Program-made: the position numbers and the translations under genes | Notes under the pieces: model-generated | What the model was told of the DNA's origin: nothing | The model's database searches: none | The model's input: the letters and a program-made list of their open reading frames with translations, nothing else | Assembly: GCF_954871325.1 (NCBI RefSeq) | Contig: NC_088779.1 | Location: forward strand, 15,378,846-15,442,845 | Length of the DNA: 64,000 nt | Direction of reading: 5' to 3' | From: Gordionus sp. m RMFG-2023 | Lineage: Eukaryota > Nematomorpha > Gordioida > Chordodea > Parachordodidae | Shown here: positions 34,854 to 44,999 of the stretch, in pieces | Numbering within the stretch: the stretch's first letter is position 1 | How the letters are laid out: each line of letters starts with the position of its first letter

Positions 34854-34990
34854 TAGAGTTGTTAACAAACGCGTTCGTGAACGAAGTTCGTTTTTTTTTG
34901 AAAAAACGGTTCCTTTTATTTTTGACGAACTTTGAACATGAACGCATTTCTTTTTTATGACGGCGTTCTAATTTAACGTTCGATCAATTT
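34854..34990 (+). repeat. Isolated hAT-type left end with GAACGAA/TTCGT repeats
   Basis: TAGAGTTGTTAACAAACGCG is followed by GTTCGTGAACGAAGTTCG, GACGAACTTTGAACATGAAC and GACGGCGTTC, an inverted-repeat-rich subterminal zone. No matching right end is found downstream in the window, so it is a truncated element or a solo end. Confidence 0.5.
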
Positions 34991-35429
34991 TAAAAACACT
35001 TTTTATTTTTATTTATTTGAAAAATTTAGTATTAATCCGAATTTTTTAAGAAAAAACTCTTATATTTTAGTTTTCCTTTTTCACAATTCAATTTTTTTAA
35101 TTCCTCATATATTGAAGGAACTAATACAATACTTACCAAGTGTAAAATGTGCCCAAAAAGTATTATATCAGTGTCAAAATCTTTAAGTTCCAATTTAAAA
35201 CGACATTTGATTGTAATATTAATTATTTTAATAATATAACTAATTAAATTATTAAATTTGAAGAAAAATGCATTTGGGATATTTGACCCCTATAATAAAG
35301 ATAGTTATTTTAAAATTAATAAAAATTAGTGGCCTCATATATGGTCAACCATTGATAGACGAGTATTAAAAGGTTCTTTCTTTCTTTCTTTTTTTTTTCT
35401 AAAAATATAAACTGTAAACATGAATTTAA

Positions 35430-35690
35430 TTTAGGATGTACTATAGAAAAGTGAGAAATGTCATAATCGTTATTTTTCAACTTTTTGAATTTATTTTTAA
35501 CAATTGGGCAAAAAAATTAATTATAAACATGTTAAATTGAGATTTTAGGGAAGATGAACCATGATAGTGACAATTGTTTTATTCATTATTAAAGCAAATG
35601 AGTAAAAATATAAATTGGGAGCACTAAAATTTCAGTGAAGATGAACCAAAGAAAAGTGACAATTTTCATATTCGTAATGATGTTATATAA
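35430..35690 (-). repeat. Fragment of the palindromic satellite family, minus orientation
   Basis: Two to three units of the ~119-bp repeat (GTGACAATTGTT, CAGTGAAGATGAACCA, AAAAATATAAATTG) in the same orientation as the left arm at 46500-47820. No arm terminus is attached. Confidence 0.65.
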
Positions 35691-37700
35691 ATTTTATAAA
35701 AGCTACCATTCTAGACTACAATATATCATTATTAATACTATGAGAATATATATAAAAAAAAATCATAATTTTTAGTTATTTTCGATCTATCTCATTTTAT
35801 TTTTGCTATTATGTTTATATAATTTAAAACACCATTGAAAATTATCAAAGTTGATTATTTGTCATTTGCAACAAAAACAGAATAATACGTTATAAGTAAA
35901 GTTTGATCTTTACCTAACGATATTAATACACAGTATATAATACTTGTTAAAAAAATATAGGAACCGAGTCTATTTTCTTTTGATTTAAGGTACCAAAATA
36001 TTGTGAAAAAATTACTATTCACAAAAAATAACTATATTAGTGGATCCTCAATCATTTAGTTATAATTTCATTATGCTAAATAATTGTTGGCTCAAGCATA
36101 TTTTTTCATTTTTTTGTCGGGAATTACTCCATACTCTCCAAGCTCAACAAATTTGGTAGATATATTTCTTATAACCAAATCTTAAACTACAATAAAAACC
36201 AAAGCAAATTACATTCAGATTTTATTACCAAGGATACTTTCCAAAATATGAATTTATTTGCATTATTCATATTGGATTAAATCGATTATTTTTAATATTC
36301 GTATCTTACGATTCTAATATACGAATAATACAAACATTATTCGGTTTTCATCAAAACATTCGAATCGAAAATTATTTAAAAAGATTTTCAAAAATGAAAA
36401 AATTATTAAAATTTGTAAAGTGATCTATAGATGTGGAATAAATGTAAAAAAATAAAAGAATACTACACATTCGTATACGATTTACGTAGTTTTGACAAAT
36501 ATCTAAATTAGTAGATACGCTTGCAAATAATAATTTTCTTTACTGTTATTTAATTTTTATTTAAATTTTTTTTTATCGTCATCAGAACTAGAGCACTTTA
36601 CTAGTAAAAATTACGAATGATAAGTCAAAACAACCCTTATATATGAACATATCAGAGATTGGAAGATCTACCCCAATCTATTCCTACTATTTGCAAGTTT
36701 TGCCCATCAAAATTGAGGCGTATGATTACAACAATCTGCGGGCACTACAAAAAAGGTATCTGTCGAATACATCAAGCATCATGCTGCCATCATTGCTATT
36801 AAAAAATTTATTTTATAGGAACATATCTTGTATTCAATGTTTTATGATAATTTTACAATAAAAAAAATATTGGTCTTAAGTTTATGAAATTATTTAAAAT
36901 CTTATACCGTAGGTGATTTTTTAGGATAGATTAGATTAGATTAGATTAGTATTAAAGTAACTCGTTCATACGATTGGTAATTCAGGCTTAAAAATAATTT
37001 CAAATATTATATTAGTTAACTTTCCAAAGAACTATCCTAGACTCTTTTTACTTCTTATTTTCTTCTCATTTTGTAAGGATATTTCATTCTATTTTATTAA
37101 AATAAATATTCAAAAAATAATATTCGTACTAAAAATTTATAATAAGTATATTCCTTAAATTTTACTTTAATCGAAAGCAAATAAAACATTTTCCAGGCTA
37201 CGATTTTAAACAGATATAATAGTAAGAAAATAATTTTGTTATATTTTCCCTTGTGCACAATAGTGATGTTATAAAATTAAATAATTTATATATTATATAT
37301 CAAGGAATATTATTGTATAAAAAAAATAAAATATCTAATATATATAATCTCCATAATCAAAAGATGATCGTTCATATGATCTTAATGTATATAAAATTTA
37401 AGGAGACAAGTGTAAGTTAATTTTTTTGCTCTCTACGAGAGTCGAACAACAAATATCGTTAAAAGTGTATGATTTACGCATGCACCAACTTAAATATAAT
37501 TAAATTTAAAAAATTAATTATATATATATATATTAATTAATAGCTGATATTTTTAAATTTTGCCGTTATTACCATATTGCCTAATTTTTTGTGACAATAA
37601 TTTTGAAATTTTTTTCCCAAGCCAAGATTGGTAAATCTCTATAAAAAAAATTATATCTATTTTTTATTCTGGGCATTTATTGTTTTCATTATATATGGGC
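35691..37700. other. Gene-free A+T-rich stretch
   Basis: Around 36285-36480 there are scattered ATTCG/CGAAT repeats that may be a worn transposon end. At about 36926-36950 a short GATTA microsatellite occurs. A 72-codon frame at 36643-36861 has no recognised domain. Nothing else is supported. Confidence 0.4.
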
Positions 37701-37706
37701 TAGACA

Positions 37707-38095
37707 GATTAATGATAGGTATTGCCTTAAGGTAGTAACAATCAAATTTGTATTTTTAATTTGGATAGGTACGACCAAATTTATTAATAATATATATTTA
37801 AAAAATTGTTAATTTTGAAAAAGCGTCTGTGGCCTAATAGGCAAGAACCTTGCCTACAAATTCGATCGTTTTGGGTTCGAATCCCAGCAAAAGATCATGT
37901 TTTTTTTCTTAATCCAATTTGGTGGTCCCGTTCTTGTGGGGATGATAAATAGGAGGCCGGACTCGATCAAGTGATTTCTTTATAAAATGTTAAATAATAA
38001 GGCTCTTATTATATTTTAATATAATTTGGGTCGATATTTATCAAATTAGGTTGGTATTTAGAAAACCCCTATATTTTGACTTGGTAGTATCTATC
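37707..38095 (+). mobile_element. TIR-bounded short element with tRNA-like head, copy 1
   Basis: Matches the better-bounded copy at 38384-38785 along its whole length but in opposite orientation: TTAATGATAGG ... CCTTAAGGTAGT at the start, a tRNA-like segment at 37823-37888, GGTGGTCCCGTTC, GGAGGCCGGACTCGATCAAG, and TTGGTAGTAT near the end. Ends are more worn here. See the second copy for the bounded structure. Confidence 0.75.
37823..37888 (+). promoter_or_regulatory. tRNA-like RNA polymerase III boxes A and B
   Basis: Box A reads TGGCCTAATAGG (37830-37841) and box B reads GGTTCGAATCC (37874-37884), close to the consensus internal promoter of tRNA genes and with tRNA-like spacing. The acceptor stem does not pair well (GCGTCTG against AAAAGAT), so this is a tRNA-derived head rather than a working tRNA. 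Confidence 0.75.
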
Positions 38096-38383
38096 TGGAA
38101 ATTTTTTTTGCAGTCATAACCAGGCCTGATCAAAAAACCAAGTCCCATCAATTTTCATAAAATTTTGCCATTTATTTCTATTGTAATTTAATTTTATATT
38201 CCAATTATTTCTAATATTTAGAATAAATTTAAATTTGTGATAGAAATCATAGTGAGTGAAAAGAATGATAAGCTCAGGATGGAAAATCCTATAAAGTTGG
38301 AAAATAGGAATTTCAGGATTTCTATCTGCTGTATTTGTGGAGGGAATTTGAGAAAAAATTTTTTAAATTATAAGGGGGCGGAC

Positions 38384-38785
38384 GGTTAATGATGCTTACT
38401 ACCAAGTGAATGTATGGAAATATTCTAAATACCAACCTAATTTGCTTAATACCGACCAAAATTTATTAAATGTAATAAGACCCTTATTATTTAATATATT
38501 AATACGGAATCACGTGGTCGAGTCCGGCCTTCTATATATCATCCCCCCAAGGATGGAACCACCAAGTTAGAATAAGAAAAAAAACATGAACATTCCCGGG
38601 ATTCGAACCCGGGAGCATGGAATCAGTAAGTCAAGCTCTTGCCTACTAGGCCATAGAGGTTTTTAAAAAATCACGATTTTTCAAATATATATTATAAATA
38701 TATTTGGTAGTGCCTATCCAAATGAAAAATGAACAAAATTCAAATTTGATAGGTAGTACCTTAAGGTAGTACGCATCATTAACCA
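38384..38785 (-). mobile_element. TIR-bounded short element with tRNA-like head, copy 2
   Basis: The 402-bp unit has inverted ends GGTTAATGATGCTTACTACC and GGTAGTACGCATCATTAACC, flanked by the direct repeat GGGCGGAC (38376-38383 and 38786-38793). Inside, on the minus strand, lies a tRNA-like head with box A (38642-38653) and box B (38599-38609). After it come a T-rich segment and the body shared with copies at 37707 and 58305. The combination is unusual: SINEs lack inverted ends and have variable target duplications, while miniature DNA transposons normally lack a tRNA head. Mobilisation by an 8-bp-duplicating transposase is inferred. Confidence 0.8.
38599..38661 (-). promoter_or_regulatory. 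tRNA-like boxes in copy 2
   Basis: On the minus strand, CTATGGCCTAGTAGGCAAGA contains box A, and CCCGGGTTCGAATCCCGGG contains box B in a perfect T-arm-like stem. The anticodon arm does not form a standard stem. Confidence 0.7.
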
Positions 38786-39124
38786 GGGCGGACTGGGCTT
38801 GGAAAATATTATAAATTATATTGAGCTGGGCTTTAGGAAATTTTTCAAAATTATTATCAGCTTCGATGTTTGGGAATTTTTTTATTATTATGGATCAGAC
38901 ATTGACCTACAAATTTTTTTGCAGACCTGAACTTGGCCTGATCAAAAAACCAAGGCCCATAAAATCTGAATTTAGTTGTATTTTTAAATTCATTATGATT
39001 TTTAAAATATTTTATTCCAATTCTCAACTATTAACATTATTAAGATCTTGGTTGGGATTGGAAATTTTCTCAAAATTATTATGACCTTAGACCTTGCTTG
39101 GGAATTTTTAATATTAAATATTAA

Positions 39125-39735
39125 GCATAGGTGGTCAGTAATAATTTAACAAATAATATTGATATGGGTATCAAGTAAAAGCTTTAAATATATTTTGACT
39201 AAAAACATAGTATTTAAACTTAATTTTAATGCTGAAGGTGGGTGGGGGGTTATAAAGATCAAAAATTGGATATTATTTTCAAATAACAGGTAACAACTAT
39301 CATAAGAGTAAAGAGAAAATTCTCATTCCTCTTCATTTTTGATGGGGTCAGCAATGCTGACTAATGGGAGCTCCTCTTAGTTATATATTTTTCATTTTGC
39401 CCATCAAGAAAGACCGGTCATCATACTTTTCTCCCTTATTAGATGATAGATAAATCAGAAATTAAGAATATCTTATGAGGTGTGATTCACAAATTTACCT
39501 ATTTTTCTCCTAAATTTTAATATTTATAAAATATATTAATAAAGTATATTTAGTCATATACTAACTAACTAATTATAATCTCAGCTCTCTTTTAGGATTG
39601 CAAATTGAATTCTTTGTTTGAGAGAAAGGGACTTTTAACACCAGCCCTATTTTAGGAATTGGGGATTGGAATTTCCAAAACACTAAAAATTAAAGGGATA
39701 AAAATAAAAGAATTTAAAAGGGACCTATATTTATT
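39125..39735. other. Gene-free stretch with a dispersed repeat
   Basis: The part at about 39430-39510 (GATAGATAAATCAGAAATTA, TGAGGTGTGATTCAC) recurs inverted at about 57195-57260. No gene is supported. Confidence 0.4.
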
Positions 39736-39739
39736 GCAT

Positions 39740-41255
39740 TTTTGGAGTTCCAAGACAGATTTCTATTAAAGGAATATAAGGTAACACATAACGCATCTCA
39801 GACATTTCTTTTGCCGCCAAGCCAAGATGTTAAAGACATGTCATCGGGACGCTTACCATCCTCATTTAAGAGACTTAACGGCTCTAAATTATTGGGGAAA
39901 CCGGACAAAATCAAGGATTTGCCGATCAAACTATTTGTCATGTCACATAAAACGGCTACTAATTTTAAGGCAAGAGAAACAATGTCTAGAAAATGGATAA
40001 ACTTACTTATTGCAGGCAGCACAGATGTCAATAGGCAGGATAGCTAACCTAGCCTATGGCCAATGACAATTTGAAACTCATTGTTTATGAATAACATTTC
40101 CTTTTTTTCACTCGGGTCACGTCTAGTTATTCCTTATGGTAGGATTTTTTTTGCGGTTCTGAGTAGTTTAAGATTAGTTTGATCGGGACACAAACAAAGA
40201 TTTCCAAATCACATTGAAGCATGGGAACTAAAAAAACTCTTTAAATAGCCGAAAACGGGGTGCTCGGATCCTTGGAGAAAGAAAGCCAAGATTTTTTGGC
40301 CGAAGTTAAAAGATCGTTCAACTCGCTGAGCGAGGAAATAGTCGTTAAAAGATGTCCAAGAAGAAAGAAAACAAGCAATCACCATTAAATTGGGGGATGA
40401 AAATCAAAGTCCTCCATGGTAAGCAGGCAAAGAGGTAAATGACCAATTAAAATTAGAAAATTTTAGAAGGAGATTTTATAAAATGTCTAAATTTTAATTC
40501 GAAGGACTTAAAGAGGGAATTATATTGGAAAGCCGGTGAAGATTTAAAGATTTGTAAGAATTTAAATAAGAAAAAACATTATTTGATAAGGAAAAAAACT
40601 GATGTTTGGGAAGATGACGAAGATTCTTAAACGAATTAAAAAGAAATTGAATCAAATTGTCAAAAATTTAAAAAAACGGAAGTTGAAAAGACTATAGGAG
40701 AACCTAACAGCAGAGTTTCTCTTTCGGAATTATTTTAAAATCTGGGGGAGGGATGAAATCTTTATTGTTGAGGGAAGATATTTCACTTTTTTTTTATTTA
40801 AGGAAAGACCAATTATCGAAGCTTCCATTTTAATTTAACGATGGCCGACATAACATTGGGTAAAGATCCGCCAAAAGAGCCATCGTCAAAATACGATAAA
40901 TTAAGGTCTAATTTGAAATCAGGCTTTAAATTGGATAAAATCCTGAATACCTATGGTAAAGTGCAAAGGACCAAGTGGATCACCTTGCTGAATCCTCTTT
41001 TCAGAGAATATGGAAAATTCCCCGAATTTGCATAACGTGGAAAATCCATATCAGGAATTAAGGAAATTCCAATATTTGGGGAAATGTGAAAGAAAGAGGG
41101 TAAAAATAAGTTCCAATGAATGCTATTGAAGGCATTTCTTAAGTCAAACTTGCAGAAAATCTTATCTGCCTCAGTGTTTATAAAAATACGCGATACATGT
41201 GAGGCCACTTCGTACACAACACACCTCTAACACCAAAACCTAACTGTGAAGGAAA
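39740..41255 (-). pseudogene. Decayed LINE-type reverse transcriptase
   Basis: On the minus strand, motifs of a non-LTR reverse transcriptase occur in correct order: PSQLGFGVRG (about 41252-41220), SHVSRIF and KFDLRNAFNSIH (about 41148-41120, the first catalytic region), SEKRIQQGDPLGPL (about 41005-40964), LSYFDDGSFGGSL (about 40895-40865, the catalytic aspartate pair), and far downstream NEDGKRPDDMSLTSWLGGKR (about 39860-39805), a conserved C-terminal block of this group. Frame changes separate the motifs. A stop replaces an expected tryptophan just after GGKRNV, so the copy is dead and truncated at its 5' side. The QLGFG...LRNAFN...QQGDPLGPL...DDG.FGG pattern recalls the Utopia-like LINE group, but that assignment is from memory and tentative. 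Confidence 0.7.
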
Positions 41256-41490
41256 TAGGAGGGAAATGATCTTAGATCGGAACCTATGTACTATATATAA
41301 CCTTGGCGATTAATCAACGGAAAAATGATAGTTATGGGTCTAATATCAACATCTAGTTTGATTAAAAAACAAGACGTGCACAAATAGAATAGGGCATATA
41401 CAAAGAGGAATTTTGCATATAAGGACATTATTACAAAGTTTAGTTAATGATTCTAATAAAGGGTCAATAAAGCCATTATATCGACCCAAA

Positions 41491-41645
41491 TTGACTTGAG
41501 TTATGAACTCGAGTCGTGAACTCAAGTCGACTCAAGTCGTAAACTCAAGTCATAAACTCGAGTCGTGATTTCAAATTAGTTTTTATTATTAATTAACAAT
41601 ACAATTATTTTTTTTAATTTAAACTTCCAACTTGAGTCGGTCGGA
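41491..41645. repeat. Cluster of GACTCGAGTC-type subterminal repeats, left
   Basis: Short variants of AACTCGAGTCGTGAACTCAA and GTCGACTCAAGTCG recur about seven times, many of them palindromic. A related cluster in inverse orientation lies at 52561-52812. Together they look like subterminal regions of one hAT-type element. No TIR was recognised at this left side. Confidence 0.6.
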
Positions 41646-41740
41646 ATAGAAATTACAAGCATAATTTTTATTTATTTATTTTTAGTAAAATAATTTGGTT
41701 ACTGCCACTCTCGGGGGGGTATATTATTTTTTTTTAAATT

Positions 41741-42613
41741 TATTTTTTTTTGTTATTTTTTTATGTTATTTTTTTATGTTATTTATTTATGTTATTTTTA
41801 TGTTATTTTTTTATGTTATTTTTTTATGTTATTTTTTTATGTTATTTTTTTATGTTATTTTTTTATGTTATTTTTTTATGTTATTTTTTTATGTTATTTT
41901 TTTATGTTATTTTTTTATGTTATTTTTTTATGTTATTTTTTTATGTTATTTTTTTATGTTATTTTTTTATGTTATTTTTTTATGTTATTTTTTTATGTTA
42001 TTTTTTTATGTTATTTTTTTATGTTATTTTTTTATGTTATTTTTTTATGTTATTTTTATGTTATTTTTTTATGTTATTTTTTTATGTTATTTTTTTATGT
42101 TATTTTTTTATGTTATTTTTATGTTATTTTTTTATGTTATTTTTTATGTTATTTTTTTATGTTATTTTTTTATGTTATTTTTTTATGTTATTTTTATGTT
42201 ATTTTTTTATGTTATTTTTTTATGTTATTTTTTTATGTTATTTTTTTATGTTATTTTTTTATGTTATTTTTTTATGTTATTTTTTTATGTTATTTTTTCA
42301 TGTTATTTTTTCATGTTATTTTTTCATGTTATTTTTTTATGTTATTTTTTTATGTTATTTTTTTATGTTATTTTTTTATGTTATTTTTTTATGTTATTTT
42401 TTTATGTTATTTTTTTATGTTATTTTTTTATGTTATTTTTTTATGTTATTTTTTTATGTTATTTTTTTATGTTATTTTTTTATGTTATTTTTTTATGTTA
42501 TTTTTTTATGTTATTTTTTTATGTTATTTTTTTATGTTATTTTTTTATGTTATTTTTTTATGTTATTTTTTTATGTTATTTTTTTATGTTATTTTTTTTA
42601 TGTTATTTTTTTA
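41741..42613 (+). repeat. 13-bp minisatellite, about 65 copies, left arm of FB1
   Basis: The unit is ATGTTATTTTTTT, with occasional 11- and 12-bp units and a few with C in place of T (near 42299-42330). Since 13 is not a multiple of 3 and the unit has no stop in this direction, all three plus frames stay open and give a spurious FLCYFFMLFFYVI repeat. This is not a gene. Confidence 0.95.
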
Positions 42614-42627
42614 TGATATTTTTTTTT

Positions 42628-42985
42628 ATCAATTTTTTATTTTTAAGTTATATTTTTGAGAATTTTGCATACAAATTTAATTTTTTTGTGGTAAAATATA
42701 GGAATTATTAATTCCGCATATTTAAGTTATATTTAGCAGAATTTTGCATACAAATTTAATTTTTTTGTGGTAAAATATAGGAATTATTAATTCCGCATAT
42801 TTAAGTTATATTTAGGAGAATTTTGCATACAAATTTAATTTTTTTTTGGTAAAATATAGGAATTATTAATTCCGCATATTTAAGTTATATTTAGGAGAAT
42901 TTTGCATACAAATTTAATTTTTTTTGTGGTAAAATATTTAAATTATTTTTATAGGAGAATTTTGCCTACAAATTATATTTTTTAT
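42628..42985 (+). repeat. ~78-bp tandem repeats, left arm of FB1
   Basis: Four units contain GAGAATTTTGCATACAAATT, TGTGGTAAAATATAGG and the palindrome GGAATTATTAATTCC. Inverted counterparts lie at 43840-44065. Confidence 0.9.
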
Positions 42986-43032
42986 TTAGGTCTACAAATT
43001 TTTATTGACCCCACCTTTGAAGTTTAAGTGAT

Positions 43033-43790
43033 GTCCCGAATCCCTTCAAAAATAGAATCTAAAAATTGGTCATTTATAATATCAAAATTAATATTACCTT
43101 TCCATATCGAATGTGATCTACGACACCTATTGCATCGGTATCGCAAACTCTTCTTGTTTTTTTATACCCTCATTATGGAATTGCAACAAGTATGTTGTAT
43201 TCCTGAAGGTATTAAATGGTTGTTTAGACAAAACTCATAAGTTGTTTCATCATTTTGGGTATATAAACCCACTTTAAAAATATTTATTTTATAAAAAAAG
43301 AGGAAATAATATTAAGATTGTATGGAAGAATAATCGGAAGTAAAAATTATTTTTTTATAAAATTTTTTTAAAAAAATTTGGGCAAAATTCTCCTACCCCC
43401 TCTCTCCCCCATATATAAACGATGCGGAATTAAGAATTCCTATATTTTTTACTCCTAATACAACATTTTGTAGAAAAAATTTTTCAAAATATCTTAAATA
43501 AAAATTTATAGAAAAAACTTATATCTTAAATAAATTTGTAGGCAAAATTCTCCTAAAAATCACTTAAACTTCAAAGTGGCGGGATCTAAAAACAAACTAC
43601 AAAAGACATGGGGATCGCGATAATTTTTATTCATTTTATAAATGATTGTATTAACTTTAATAATATATTTCAATTCAATTAATAAAATTGAGTATTTAAT
43701 ACTATATATCGTGTATAAATTTGAATACTATATTTAATTGCGTCATTTAATACTATATTTCGATTTAACCCTTCACTAGAAAGGTTAAAA
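43033..43790. other. Central region of FB1
   Basis: No transposase. A 70-codon open frame (43028-43240) has no recognised domain. A third inverted copy of the inner repeat (ATCACTTAAACTTCAAAG) lies at about 43557-43575, and another GGAATT...AATTCC copy near 43423-43440, so the centre itself is partly made of arm material. Confidence 0.6.
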
Positions 43791-43839
43791 ATCACTTAAA
43801 CTTCAAAGGTGGGGTCAATAAAAATTTGTAGACCTAAAT

Positions 43840-44065
43840 AATATAAATAATTTAAATATTTTACCACAAAAAAAATTAAATTTGTATGCAAAATTCTCCT
43901 AAATATAACTTAAGTATGCGGAATTAATAATTCCTATATTTTACCACAAAAAAACTTAAATTTGTATGCAAAATTCTCTAAATATAACTTAAACATGCGG
44001 AATTAATAATTCCTAAATTTTACCACAAAAAATAAATTTGTATGCAAAATTCTCAAAAATATAAC
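43840..44065 (-). repeat. ~78-bp tandem repeats, right arm of FB1
   Basis: Three units inverted with respect to 42628-42985, each with CCTATATTTTACCACAAAAA and TGTATGCAAAATTCTC. Confidence 0.9.
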
Positions 44066-44094
44066 TTAAAAATAAAAAATTGATAAAAAAAATA

Positions 44095-44375
44095 TCATAA
44101 AAAAATAACATAAAAAAAATAACATAAAAAAATAACATAAAAAAATAACATAAAAAAATAACATAAAAAAATAACATAAAAAAATAACATAAAAAAATAA
44201 CATAAAAAAATAACATAAAAAAATAACATAAAAAAATAACATATAACATAAAAAAATAACATATAACATAAAAAAATAACATATAACATAAAAAAATAAC
44301 ATATAACATAAAAAAATAACATATAACATAAAAAAATAACATAAAAAAATAACATAAAAAAATAACAAAAAAAAT
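44095..44375 (-). repeat. 13-bp minisatellite, about 20 copies, right arm of FB1
   Basis: The complement of the left array, with a higher-order variant in which ATAACAT duplicates give 20-bp steps between about 44230 and 44340. It is much shorter than the left array (about 0.28 kb against 0.87 kb), so the arms have changed length independently since insertion. Confidence 0.9.
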
Positions 44376-44709
44376 AAATTTAAAAAAAAAATAATATACC
44401 CCCCGAGAGTGGCAGTAACCAATAATTTATATTATTTATATTTAAATATTTATTATATTTTAAAGAAATGATATAATTTAATAATTTTTATTTTATATTA
44501 TATTATGAAAATGAATATTTATTTGATATCTTTTAATAAAAAAATGATAAGCTACAATGTAAGTTAAGTAATATTATTTTGTTACAATTAATTAGTGATT
44601 TTCACGCCCAAATTTTAAGCAAAATTTGATTTGATTGAATTTTAAATGATTTTTTCTTTTTTGTTAATAAACTTTTTTTATTAATTCTTCTGTAAATTTT
44701 ATTATAAAT

Positions 44710-44946
44710 TGTTGATATGACCTAATACTAACCTTTAAATTGTTTTTTTGTGTCTATATAAATTAATTTTTTTTATAAATTGTGAAAATTGATTTTTTTA
44801 TATAAATTATTATATTAATATGTAAATTGATTTTTTGTTTGAAACATGCTATTTAAGCATGATATTTTTAGTTTTATAGAGGTAAAGTTTTAAAATTTAT
44901 TAAATAAAATTAAACTCTTAACTTTGAATATTCTTAGAAAACTTTA
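44710..44946 (+). repeat. LTR, plus orientation, of the inverted pair
   Basis: Begins TGTTGATATGACC. Near its end it has TTTTATAGAGGTAAAGTTTT and then the primer site TGGTGGCAG at 44947-44955. It diverges from its partner by scattered changes and small indels, so the pair is not very recent. Confidence 0.75.
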
Positions 44947-44999
44947 TGGTGGCAGCGGTGGGATACTATACCTTGAGCCGGTATCAATCTGCATCAAAA

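Larger units (their letters stand above)
38100..39120. repeat. Host repeat pieces around the second tRNA-headed element
   Basis: TGGCCTGATCAAAAAACCAA-type text occurs at about 38122-38147 and again at 38934-38960, each within ~300 bp of similar sequence (GGGCTTGGAAA, TTTTTGCAGACCTGAAC). The element at 38384-38785 interrupts it. It is possibly another short GC-rich-ended element, with ends not resolved. Confidence 0.4.
41697..44420. mobile_element. Foldback element with minisatellite arms (element FB1)
   Basis: Terminal inverted repeats GGTTACTGCCACTCTCGGGG and the inverse CCCCGAGAGTGGCAGTAACC are flanked by the perfect 8-bp duplication AATAATTT (41689-41696 and 44421-44428). Just inside, both arms consist of a 13-bp minisatellite (ATGTTATTTTTTT on the left, its complement on the right). 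These are followed by ~78-bp repeats (four left, three right, inverted) and by inverted copies of CTTTGAAGTTTAAGTGA. The unique centre is about 43033-43790 and shows no transposase. It is non-autonomous. GG-starting ends with an 8-bp duplication would fit Merlin or a hAT relative, but the superfamily is open. Confidence 0.85.

Noticed and set aside
34854-35360. A complete hAT beginning at 34854
   Set aside because: Only one terminus is visible. No inverse end or 8-bp duplication was found downstream.
37823-37888. A functional tRNA gene
   Set aside because: Boxes A and B are good, but the acceptor and anticodon stems do not pair, and the same head occurs in three copies with a common non-tRNA body, so it is a tRNA-derived repeat.
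41695-42711. Open frames of up to 338 codons encoding an FLCYFFMLFFYVI repeat, also on the minus strand at 44013-44422
   Set aside because: They are produced by the 13-bp minisatellite, which is free of stops in three frames. There is no start context, domain or codon pattern, and the arrays sit inside a foldback element's arms.
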